Source: Gammaproteobacteria bacterium (GTDB lineage: Bacteria > Gemmatimonadota > Gemmatimonadetes > Longimicrobiales > Gaopeijiaceae). Taken from it: DNA of 11,379 nt. This document shows, in pieces, positions 1 through 6,316 of the stretch (position 1 is the first letter of the stretch; the number at the start of each line of letters is the position of its first letter). Location of the stretch: positions 1 to 11,379 of the forward strand of contig VYDD01000013.1 of NCBI GenBank assembly GCA_009843625.1, in the 5' to 3' direction. Position numbers and translations under genes: made by a program. A model generated the notes under the pieces. The model was not told where the DNA came from. It was given only the letters and a program-made list of their open reading frames with translations, and did not search any database.

Positions 1-48
1 AGCCAGGCTTCCCCTCCGCATCGTACTGAGAGCCTTTCCTCGGTTAAT

Positions 49-54
49 GGGAGG
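49..54 (+). promoter_or_regulatory. Shine-Dalgarno site deciding the lipoprotein start
   Basis: GGGAGG ends 7 nt before the GTG at 62. The competing ATG at 47 overlaps this motif and has only pyrimidine-rich sequence upstream, so the GTG is the better start. The 17-residue signal peptide that results has normal length for a lipoprotein. Confidence 0.55.
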
Positions 55-61
55 CAGGATC

Positions 62-1396
62 GTGGGCCGTGCGCTGACAGCGTTTCTCATGACGCTTTCG
101 ATAGGCGGATGCGGCGAGGGAACGCCCGAATCGTCACGGACATCCTCGTCACGGCAACTGGGTGACACGACGTTCGTGTTCTCATCCTCACCCCTGCGAG
201 GCACAGCCTCCCTTCGCGAGGTGTCACGAATCGGCATGATCGAAGGTCCGCCGGAGTACCTGCTGAGCAGGTTGCCGGTGTTCACGGTCGGCCCGGATGG
301 GAGTCTCTTTGTCTTCGATCTCCGTAGCGACCTGCGCCATTACGATGCGGAGGGCACATACGTAAGGACGATTGCCCGGCAAGGCCAGGGCCCCGGCGAG
401 GTGAGGTACGTGGTCAGCATGGACGTCTCCACCGACGGGGAGCTGGCCGCGCTGGACTTCGGCAATCGACGCGTCAGTGTCTTTTCGCCCGACGGCACCC
501 TGGTCCGGGAGATCAGACTACGTCCGTCGGCGGGACGACCGGGATACGGGCGGGATGCCCTCCGATGGGACGAACGGGGTCAACTCTGGATCTCGCTCAA
601 CCCGCCCCGGAGTGGCCTGGACACGCTCCGCGCGGGGCAGCAGAGACCGTTGTTCGGCCGCCTGATCGGCCACGAGGAAGTGACGGACACGGTTTTCCTC
701 CCAACTCGAGCCTGGGAGGGCTGTGAGCGGCGATCCCCGGGGCACTCGGGAGGGAGCATGGAGGACAATCGCCTCCGCCACATGCCCTTCGCGCAGTGGA
801 CGCGGAGCCGAACGGGTGTATTGGCCTTCGGCTGCGCGGCCACCTACGCGATAGACGTCGTCCGGTCGGACGGGGGAGTGACTCGGATGTCGCGGGCATG
901 GGATCCACCGGTCAGAACGGACGAGGAGCATGAATACTGGGACGACGGGTTCCGCGTACAGAACATGCGTCGGCGCAGTGACAACGAGACTCTCGCGAGG
1001 CTGGGACGGGGAGCTGAGTCAAGGTCGCTTCCTCCGATTCCGATCCTTCCGCGGGAACGTCCCGCGTTCCTTCGACTCTGGCATACGGACGACGGCCGAG
1101 TGTGGGTCTGGCCGGGAGCTCCGGGTGTCAGCCGCCCTACGACCGAGGAGCAACGGCGCCGCGGACTGGGGCCACGGCTCTGGTCGTACTGGAATCCGAC
1201 GGACGGTTACGACGTCTTCGACGCGGACGGTCGATGGATCGGTCACGTCGATACCCCCGAAGGCTGGGCCGCACGCCCCTACCCGGGGCAGATGGATCCG
1301 TACTTCAAGGGCGACACGATCTGGGCTGTTCTCAGGGACGAGCTTGACGTCAGCTACATAGCAAGGTTCGAGGTCGAGTGGCCCTCGCCGGACTAG
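62..1396 (+). CDS. Secreted lipoprotein with 6-bladed beta-propeller (NHL-like) fold
   Basis: Predicted envelope lipoprotein of 444 aa with no assigned biochemical function. I chose the GTG at 62 because GGGAGG lies 7 nt upstream; an in-frame ATG at 47 would add five residues but has no Shine-Dalgarno. From the GTG the N-terminus reads as a short lipoprotein signal: basic start, hydrophobic ALTAFLMTLSI, then lipobox I-G-G-C with the lipidated Cys at residue 17. A Ser/Thr-rich linker follows. Around residues 74-155 come propeller-like repeats (PDGSLFVFD, then DAEGTYVRTI, then SPDGTLVREI) with the RQGQGPGE turn at about 106-113. The C-terminus has another blade-like stretch (YDVFDADGRWIGHV). 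Such proteins are numerous in Gemmatimonadota and are also known in Bacteroidota; their ligands are mostly unknown. The gene stands alone, and its stop overlaps that of the convergent RqcH-like gene. Its composition looks somewhat less GC-rich than its neighbours by eye (not calculated). The fold class is fairly secure; the role is not. Confidence 0.8.
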   Translation: MGRALTAFLMTLSIGGCGEGTPESSRTSSSRQLGDTTFVFSSSPLRGTASLREVSRIGMIEGPPEYLLSRLPVFTVGPDGSLFVFDLRSDLRHYDAEGTYVRTIARQGQGPGEVRYVVSMDVSTDGELAALDFGNRRVSVFSPDGTLVREIRLRPSAGRPGYGRDALRWDERGQLWISLNPPRSGLDTLRAGQQRPLFGRLIGHEEVTDTVFLPTRAWEGCERRSPGHSGGSMEDNRLRHMPFAQWTRSRTGVLAFGCAATYAIDVVRSDGGVTRMSRAWDPPVRTDEEHEYWDDGFRVQNMRRRSDNETLARLGRGAESRSLPPIPILPRERPAFLRLWHTDDGRVWVWPGAPGVSRPTTEEQRRRGLGPRLWSYWNPTDGYDVFDADGRWIGHVDTPEGWAARPYPGQMDPYFKGDTIWAVLRDELDVSYIARFEVEWPSPD

Positions 1397-3012
1397 CGTC
1401 GCTCAGGATCCACCCGCAACCTCTTCGCCACCTCCGCATCCGGGCTGACGAACACCGTCTTCTCGCGCTCGAGCGTGACCGTGCCGGGCGGGGCGCCCCT
1501 CGGCTTGCGCACGTACTTGCGGCGCGTCCAGTCCACCGGAACGGTCGCCGAGGTGCGGCCCTTCGAGTTCACCGCGGCCAGGATGGCGGCTTCCTCCAGG
1601 TCACGGGGGGCAGGGCTGCCCTCGCCGCGCCAGCGCAGGATCACGTGCGCGCCGGAGGCGTGACGGGCATGCAGCCAGATGTCGTCGGGATCGGAGTGAT
1701 GGAAGGTCAGTTCGTGGTTGCTCTTCGCCCCGCGGCCCACCCGGATCGCGGTTCCCGCCGAACTGCGAAAGCGGTGGTAGGGGAGACGGGCAGGGGCTTT
1801 CCGTGACCTCGGTCCCGGAGCGGGCAGTCCCAGCCGCCGCTCCAGTTCCCCGGCATCCATCGATCCTTCTGCTACCTCCTCGGAGACCGCGTACCAGGCG
1901 GCCAGCCGGGCGTCCGCGTCCTCGATCTCGCCCGGGAGCGTGGCGGCGGCCCGATCCACGCGCGCGGCGCGGGCGTAGTAGCGCGCCGCGTTCTCGTGCG
2001 GCGCCAGCGTGGGATCGAGCGAGACGCGGATGGTGCCGCCGTCGAAGTCCTCGAGCGACACCCGGGCCGCCCCGCGCGGGATCAGCTTCATCCTCGCGAG
2101 GAGGAGATCCCCGATCCCACGCATCTTGACCGGGTCCTCGAGCCGGGCGAGCTGTTCCTGCAGGCGCACCAGCCGGCCCTCTGCCGCGCCGATGCGCTTT
2201 TCCAGGGCCGACATCACCTCGGACGGCACTAGGCTCGCGCGAGCGAGCGCCTCCGACCCGTCCGTCAGCGCGGCAAGAAGAGTCTCGCGCGCGCTGCCCT
2301 CCATCCCCGGAAGGGGATAGGGATAGGGCTGGAGCCCCTGGCCCGAGGACAGCAGCCGGGGGTCGAGGTCCTTCAGGTCGCGCCATCTGCGCCAGCGCTC
2401 CCAGCCGGCCTCGTCTCCGTCACCCAGAAACGCTCGCGCGTTCATGCGCGAGGTGTAGGCGACGTTCCGCACCAGGGTCGCCACCCGCTGCCGCGGCTCC
2501 ACGTCCTGGAACAGCTCGCGCCACGACGCGAGGGCCATCGGGCGGCCGGCCCCCCGGCGCTTCGACGGGCGCGGCAGCTCGTAGACCGCGCCGGGCAGGA
2601 GCTTGCGTTCCCCGGAGCGGCGTGGTCTGAGCACGCTTCGGATGCGGTCGTCGGGGCCTTCGGTGAGGATTGCGTTCCACCGGCCCGGCGAGAGTTCCAG
2701 CACGAGTCGCGTACGGCGCGTCCGGCCCCGCAGGCGGGTGATTTCCACCAGGATGGCGCGCTCGTCCGCGGGTGCGGAGACCTCGCGCACGATCCCCGCC
2801 AGCGGGACGGCGCCCGCAGGAGGCGTCGCCTCGTCGATGACGGCGAGCCCCGTGGAGGCCGGGTGCAGGGCGAACACGACCGTCCGTCCCCGCAGAAAGA
2901 GCGCAACCCGGCCCGCGCCGCGATCCAGATGGAGGGCGCGTGTCCGTCCTGCGCGCAACTCGCGGCCGAGCGCGCGTGCGGTGGCCGCCACCAGCAGACT
3001 GTCCCATTGCAT
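1393..3012 (-). CDS. rqcH: NFACT/RqcH-family ribosome quality control protein
   Basis: Bacterial homologue of Rqc2/NEMF. RqcH binds 50S subunits that carry obstructed peptidyl-tRNA and, in Bacillus, adds C-terminal alanine tails that mark the chain for proteolysis. I start at the ATG at 3012 (539 aa, close to the roughly 570 aa family length). The protein is family-like from there, and a TANNNT box ends 7 nt upstream; an ATG at 3051 would add 13 unconserved residues. Order: NFACT-N about 1-190 (HPAS at 50-53, Glu84-Arg85 at the site of the family's Asp-Arg pair); coiled-coil region about 267-365 with SLDPTLAPHENAARYY at 331-346; C-terminal NFACT-R (DUF814) about 411-520 with IRVGRGAKSNHELT, DDIWLHARHASGAHV at 443-457 and VDWTRRKYVRKPRG. 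NFACT-N looks shortened before the Glu-Arg pair. The gene is monocistronic, divergent from yqeK and convergent with the lipoprotein gene. The family call is secure; whether it catalyses tailing is inferred. Confidence 0.9.
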   Translation of the reverse strand: MQWDSLLVAATARALGRELRAGRTRALHLDRGAGRVALFLRGRTVVFALHPASTGLAVIDEATPPAGAVPLAGIVREVSAPADERAILVEITRLRGRTRRTRLVLELSPGRWNAILTEGPDDRIRSVLRPRRSGERKLLPGAVYELPRPSKRRGAGRPMALASWRELFQDVEPRQRVATLVRNVAYTSRMNARAFLGDGDEAGWERWRRWRDLKDLDPRLLSSGQGLQPYPYPLPGMEGSARETLLAALTDGSEALARASLVPSEVMSALEKRIGAAEGRLVRLQEQLARLEDPVKMRGIGDLLLARMKLIPRGAARVSLEDFDGGTIRVSLDPTLAPHENAARYYARAARVDRAAATLPGEIEDADARLAAWYAVSEEVAEGSMDAGELERRLGLPAPGPRSRKAPARLPYHRFRSSAGTAIRVGRGAKSNHELTFHHSDPDDIWLHARHASGAHVILRWRGEGSPAPRDLEEAAILAAVNSKGRTSATVPVDWTRRKYVRKPRGAPPGTVTLEREKTVFVSPDAEVAKRLRVDPERR

Positions 3013-3019
3013 GACCGCA

Positions 3020-3025
3020 AAGCTA
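3020..3025 (-). promoter_or_regulatory. Candidate -10 box of a leaderless rqcH-like transcript
   Basis: On the minus strand TAGCTT (pattern TANNNT) is followed by 7 nt and then the ATG at 3012. Transcription starting about 7 nt after a -10 box would put the RNA 5' end at or next to the start codon. No Shine-Dalgarno is present before this ATG, which fits a leaderless message. No good -35 hexamer was found, so the call is tentative. Confidence 0.3.
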
Positions 3026-3074
3026 TCGGCAACCGGGAACCAATGCGCCATCCCGGGAGGCGAGTCCGGGTCCG

Positions 3075-3084
3075 GAGGGCCCTC
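3075..3084. promoter_or_regulatory. Perfect 10-bp palindrome in the rqcH/yqeK divergent spacer
   Basis: GAGGGCCCTC reads the same on both strands and lies between the two divergent starts, upstream of the candidate yqeK -35. It sits inside a wider 8-bp inverted repeat, CCGGGAGG at 3053-3060 and CCTCCCGG at 3098-3105. It could be an operator. In such GC-rich DNA a palindrome of this size may also arise by chance. Confidence 0.2.
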
Positions 3085-3091
3085 GCCGGGG

Positions 3092-3121
3092 TTGATTCCT
3101 CCCGGCCCGGGGCGCTATCTA
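3092..3121 (+). promoter_or_regulatory. Candidate promoter of the yqeK-lepB operon
   Basis: TTGATT at 3092-3097 (4 of 6 against the -35 consensus) is separated by 18 bp from TATCTA at 3116-3121, a weak -10. Transcription from it would begin only a few nucleotides before the ATG at 3131, which has no Shine-Dalgarno. The spacing is plausible but the -10 match is poor. Confidence 0.25.
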
Positions 3122-3130
3122 CTCCCCTGT

Positions 3131-3724
3131 ATGAATCCCCCGCGCAATCACCCTCTCGTCGTCCGCGCCGCCGACGGGCTGCTCCCCTCCTGGGCGCAGG
3201 CAAGCGAGTCCCGCCGCCTCCACATGATCCGGGTGTCGAACCTTATGCGCGAATGGGCAGTAGTACGCGCAGAATGCGAAGACGAGGTGGTGCGATGGGC
3301 GGCGATGGGGCATCTCCACGATGTCCTGAGAGACGGCGACCCCGCGGAGCTGCGGGCGATGGTGGACGATGAGTTCGCGGAGCTCCCCGGGAAGCTGCTG
3401 CACGGGCCCGCCGCCGCCGGCCGTCTCGCTCGCGAGGGCGTCGAGGACGATGGCCTGTTGCGGGCGGTGGCCTTCCACACCCTCGGTCATCCCGGCCTGG
3501 ACACCGCAGGCGTGGCGCTCTACGCGGCGGACTTTCTCGAACCCGGCCGCGCGGTCCAGGCGCAGTGGCGGGCGTCGCTCCGGGGACGCATGCCCGATGA
3601 ACTGGACGAGGTCGCCTTCGAGGTGGCGGGCGCGCGCACAGAGCACCTGCGGGGAATCGGCGGGTCCATCCGGCCCGAAACCGCCGCCTTTCTGGAGCTG
3701 CTGACGATGAGGGTGCATGGCTAG
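3131..3724 (+). CDS. yqeK: YqeK-type HD-domain Ap4A hydrolase (symmetrical)
   Basis: HD-superfamily metal-dependent phosphohydrolase of 197 aa, about the usual YqeK length. YqeK enzymes split diadenosine tetraphosphate symmetrically into two ADP and keep this alarmone low. The expected metal ligands are visible in order: His31 (RRLHMIRV), His63-Asp64 (GHLHDVLR), His91 (KLLHGPAAA), His116 (AFHTLGH) and Asp134 (YAADFLEPGR). The HGPxxA, FHTLG and ADFLEPGR stretches separate YqeK from general HD proteins. The frame is open far upstream into the region opposite the rqcH-like gene, but ATG 3131 is the first start that leaves that gene and its promoter region. The stop overlaps the next start by 8 bp, so translation is probably coupled. 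In many bacteria yqeK lies between nadD and rsfS; neither is present here. The family call is strong and the substrate is inferred from the family. Confidence 0.85.
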   Translation: MNPPRNHPLVVRAADGLLPSWAQASESRRLHMIRVSNLMREWAVVRAECEDEVVRWAAMGHLHDVLRDGDPAELRAMVDDEFAELPGKLLHGPAAAGRLAREGVEDDGLLRAVAFHTLGHPGLDTAGVALYAADFLEPGRAVQAQWRASLRGRMPDELDEVAFEVAGARTEHLRGIGGSIRPETAAFLELLTMRVHG

Positions 3725-4265
3725 GTTGCTCCGCGGACTCGCCCTGGTGGCCGTGCTCGGCGGACTGGCCGTGCTGGCGGGCTCCGCGGCGCTTCAGTGG
3801 TGGGAGCCTCCGGAGACGGCGCCCGTGACCGCCGACGTGGTCGCCAACCCGCGCGAGCGAGTGCGGGTGGAGGTCCTTAACGCGGGGGGTGTAGCCGGGA
3901 TGGCGCGGGAGGCCACCGAGGTCCTGCGCGACGGCGGCTTCGATGTGGTCGAGTTCGGCAACGCCGGCGCGTTCGACCGCGACAGCTCCCTGGTGCTGGC
4001 CCGGCTGGGACGCGTCGACCTGGCGTCGATGGTGGCGGATGCCCTGGCGATTTCCACCTACCAGGACGAGCCCGACTCGACTGCGTACGTCGACGTCACG
4101 GTGCTGCTCGGGAGCACCTGGGATCCATCCATCCTGATCGAGCGCGAGGTGGAACGCGCGCAAGACACTGTGGCGGCCCCTCCGCCCGAGCCGGGCTGGC
4201 GCGGTTTCCTCTCGCGTCTCAGGGGGTGGGCGGACGGTCTGAACCAGGCGGGGAGCCAGCGATGA
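3717..4265 (+). CDS. Membrane-anchored LytR_C domain protein
   Basis: 182 aa with one N-terminal membrane segment (about residues 4-26, rich in Leu, Val, Ala and Gly) and a short linker. A LytR_C-like domain (PF13399 type) spans about 48-133: VRVEVLNAGGVAGMA at 49-63, then GFDVVEFGNAG, and a closing VDVTVLLGS strand. In LytR-CpsA-Psr proteins this domain follows the catalytic LCP domain that joins glycopolymers to peptidoglycan. Here there is no LCP domain, so enzymatic ligase activity is unlikely and the role is unknown; binding at the cell wall or to a partner is one guess. Residues 134-182 form a charged, Pro-containing tail predicted to be extracytoplasmic. GAGGG lies only 3 nt before the ATG, and the gene overlaps yqeK by 8 bp and lepB by 4 bp, so expression is likely coupled with both. 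The domain call is good; the function is open. Confidence 0.8.
   Translation: MARLLRGLALVAVLGGLAVLAGSAALQWWEPPETAPVTADVVANPRERVRVEVLNAGGVAGMAREATEVLRDGGFDVVEFGNAGAFDRDSSLVLARLGRVDLASMVADALAISTYQDEPDSTAYVDVTVLLGSTWDPSILIEREVERAQDTVAAPPPEPGWRGFLSRLRGWADGLNQAGSQR
4250..4255 (+). promoter_or_regulatory. Shine-Dalgarno site deciding the lepB start
   Basis: GGGGAG ends 6 nt before the ATG at 4262, favouring it over the in-frame ATG at 4226, which lies well inside the LytR_C gene. Confidence 0.55.
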
Positions 4266-4996
4266 GCAGGAAGAAGCGCAAGTCGAGCCGGCCGGCGCGG
4301 GCCAGGGCCGAGAGATCCGAGGGGACTCTGGGCGATTGGCTGCGCATGCTCCTCATCTGGGGTGGCCTCTTCTTTCTGATCCGGTTCTTCGTCCTTCAGA
4401 CCTTCGTCATCATCTCGGGTTCGATGATGGACACGCTCCTGCTGGGCGACTTCCTGGTGGTGAACCGGGCCGCGATCGGCTCCCCCATCCCGGGCACCTC
4501 CATTCGCATCCCGGGCTACTCGAGCCCGAAACGTTTCGACATCCTCGTGTTCGATCCGCCGCACGAGGAGAACATGATGCTGGTGAAGCGCCTGATCGGC
4601 CTGCCCGGCGACACGCTGGAGATGCGCGGCAAGACCCTCTACATCAACGGCTCGGTCGCGAATGAGCCCTACGCGCAGCACAACCCGGCGAGCCCGGACC
4701 ACGACGACATCCGCATGACCTGGCAGACGCCGTTCCTGGTGCCCGGGGAGGATGCGGACTCGTATCGCCCCACCCGTGACGACTGGGGTCCGATCATCAT
4801 CCCGCCCGACAACTACTTCATGCTGGGCGACAACCGTGACGAGAGCCAGGATTCACGCTACTGGGGGCTGCTGGAGGGCTGGCGGCTCGAGGGCCGCGCC
4901 CTGTTCATCTACTACTCGTACGAACGCGGCACGATGACGCCCTTCCCCTGGCTCCGCCGCATTCGCTGGGATCGCATCGGGGACCGCATCCGCTGA
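4262..4996 (+). CDS. lepB: Signal peptidase I
   Basis: Membrane serine protease (peptidase family S26, Ser/Lys dyad) that removes signal peptides from secreted proteins on the outer face of the inner membrane. It has 244 aa. A very basic cytoplasmic N-terminus (MSRKKRKSSR) precedes one membrane segment at about 27-48. The nucleophile region ISGSMMDTLLLGD places catalytic Ser54 just before Met55. The general base is Lys109 in MLVKRLIGLPGD. The conserved GDNRDESQDSRYWG is at 189-202. The usual Pro after the SGSM box (SGSMxPT) is Asp57 here; Asp at that position is, as I recall, common in several Gram-negative lineages and need not impair activity. A roughly 40-residue stretch between the Lys motif and GDNRD (about 138-178) is family-variable. 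The start ATG overlaps the LytR_C stop as ATGA. The protein is the last gene of its operon and faces rlmN 16 bp away. Confidence 0.95.
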   Translation: MSRKKRKSSRPARARAERSEGTLGDWLRMLLIWGGLFFLIRFFVLQTFVIISGSMMDTLLLGDFLVVNRAAIGSPIPGTSIRIPGYSSPKRFDILVFDPPHEENMMLVKRLIGLPGDTLEMRGKTLYINGSVANEPYAQHNPASPDHDDIRMTWQTPFLVPGEDADSYRPTRDDWGPIIIPPDNYFMLGDNRDESQDSRYWGLLEGWRLEGRALFIYYSYERGTMTPFPWLRRIRWDRIGDRIR

Positions 4997-5012
4997 CGCG
5001 GGCCGGCAACCC

Positions 5013-6095
5013 CTACCCGGTGAGCACCGTCAGCCGGCTCGCCCGCAACTGACCGCACGCCGCGTCGATGTCGCGCCCGCGGGGCTCGCGCACCATCACC
5101 GCCACTCCGCTGTCCTCCAGCTTCCTGCGGAACGCCTGCACTCTCGCGGGCGCGCTCGGGCGCCAGTCGGGCTGGTAGGGAATCGGGTTGAAGGGGATCA
5201 GGTTCACGAAGGCGCGCGTGTCGCGCGCAAAACCGGCCAGGGCGGGGATGAGCGCGAGATCGTCATTCACGCCCCGGATCATCGTGTACTCGAGCGTGAT
5301 GCGGCGGCCGCGCACCCGGCGGAATCGCTCGAGGGCGGCCTTCACCTCGGCCAGCGGATAGCGCTTCTCCAGCGGGATCAGTTCTCGGCGCAATTCGGAC
5401 TCCGGAGCGTGCAGCGAAAGTGCCAGCCCGAACTGCTCCGGCCGTTCGGCCAGGGAGCGGATTCCGGGGACCACGCCCACCGTCGACACCGTGATTCTGC
5501 GCGCCCCGACCCCGTAGCCGCCATTCAGGATGGTGAGCGAGGGCAGGACCGCGCGCGGGTTGGCGAGCGGTTCGCCCATCCCCATGAACACGATGTTGGA
5601 GACTTCGCCCATGTCGCGCTGCCGCGCCCAGCGCCGGGAGGCTCGGAACTGGGCCACGATCTCGCCCGCCGTCAACTGCCGCCGGAAGCCGGACCAGCCG
5701 GTAGCGCAGAAGGTGCACCCCAGCGGGCAGCCCGCCTGCGACGAGATGCACAGGGTGAGGCGCGAGCGGGTGGGGATCAGCACCGACTCCACCAGCTCGC
5801 CGTCCCAGAGCCGCCACAGGTGCTTTACGGTCCCGTCCCGCGAAACCGACACGCTGGCGGTCGCGGGCTCCTCGAGGCGAAAGGCCGAGGCGAGGACGTC
5901 GCGTTCGCCCAGCGGCAGGTCGTTCATCTCCCCGAAGCCGCGGGCATCGTTGTGGAACACCCAGCGTTCCACCTGGCCTGTGCGGAACTCCGGCTGTCCG
6001 CGTTCGCGGAAGTGGCGGCGCAGGACTTCGCGCAATTCCGCCGGGACCAGGCCCAGCAGGTCGGGGCGCTCGTCGCCGTTCGCTTTTCGCACCAT
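5013..6095 (-). CDS. rlmN: Radical SAM rRNA/tRNA adenine C2-methyltransferase RlmN
   Basis: Methylates C2 of adenosine 2503 in 23S rRNA and, in characterised members, of adenosine 37 in some tRNAs, by radical SAM chemistry. It has 360 aa, a normal length. The N-terminal accessory domain (about 11-75) holds FRTGQVERWVFHND. The catalytic Glu103 lies in GELVESVLIP. The radical SAM cluster Cys123, Cys127 and Cys130 (CPLGCTFC) follows AG. MGMGEPL at 171-177 is the SAM-binding GGEP-type motif, LALSLHAP is at 224-231, and the methyl-carrying Cys347 is in DAACGQL. The frame stays open 70 codons further upstream to 6305, but the family begins near MVRKANGDERPDLL, so I use the ATG at 6095. There is no Shine-Dalgarno before it. 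The gene is monocistronic, divergent from aspS and convergent with lepB. All key residues are present, so activity is expected. Confidence 0.95.
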   Translation of the reverse strand: MVRKANGDERPDLLGLVPAELREVLRRHFRERGQPEFRTGQVERWVFHNDARGFGEMNDLPLGERDVLASAFRLEEPATASVSVSRDGTVKHLWRLWDGELVESVLIPTRSRLTLCISSQAGCPLGCTFCATGWSGFRRQLTAGEIVAQFRASRRWARQRDMGEVSNIVFMGMGEPLANPRAVLPSLTILNGGYGVGARRITVSTVGVVPGIRSLAERPEQFGLALSLHAPESELRRELIPLEKRYPLAEVKAALERFRRVRGRRITLEYTMIRGVNDDLALIPALAGFARDTRAFVNLIPFNPIPYQPDWRPSAPARVQAFRRKLEDSGVAVMVREPRGRDIDAACGQLRASRLTVLTG

Positions 6096-6165
6096 GGCAG
6101 TCTGGAAGGAAGTCACCGCACGCTCGTTCTCGCGCACCCTCCGGAAACAGGCGAAGTCTCCTCGC

Positions 6166-6194
6166 TTGAGCCGGGAGCGCACGCTGACTAACTT
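6166..6194 (+). promoter_or_regulatory. Candidate sigma70-type promoter of aspS-phoH-pgpH
   Basis: TTGAGC at 6166-6171 (4 of 6 to the -35 consensus) is followed after exactly 17 bp by TAACTT at 6189-6194 (TANNNT form). The start would fall near 6201, leaving a leader of about 116 nt before the ATG at 6317. The -10 is part of the hyphenated palindrome CTAACTTAG, so a TANNNT box is also present on the rlmN strand, though without a -35 there. Confidence 0.35.
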
Positions 6195-6316
6195 AGCGCG
6201 ATTTCGCAGGAGAGGGGCCGTCGGCTTCCTCTTCCATCCCCGCTCGCGAGATGTTCGACGAGCACTCCCCGCAAGTCCGATTCGTCGGCTTGTCCCCGCT
6301 TTCAACCCGGGCTCAC

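Noticed and set aside
2310..2330. Short tandem GGGATA repeat
   Set aside because: It is only about two copies and encodes the PYPYP stretch of the rqcH-like protein, so it is explained by coding.
2603..3130. A 176-codon upstream extension of yqeK
   Set aside because: It lies mostly opposite the rqcH-like coding region, is Arg/Ser-rich and unlike YqeK, and would run through the divergent promoter region.
4418..4450. Loss of the conserved Pro in the signal peptidase SGSMxPT box as a sign of inactivation
   Set aside because: The catalytic Ser, Lys and GDNRD motifs are all intact, and Asp at this position is, as I recall, common in other LepB proteins.
4997..5012. Rho-independent terminator between lepB and rlmN
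   Set aside because: The 16-bp gap and its flanks hold only short CCGG repeats; there is no stable stem followed by a T-run on either strand.
6096..6305. A 70-codon N-terminal extension of RlmN
   Set aside because: The extension is basic and unconserved and would fill the rlmN/aspS spacer. The family begins close to the Met encoded at 6095.
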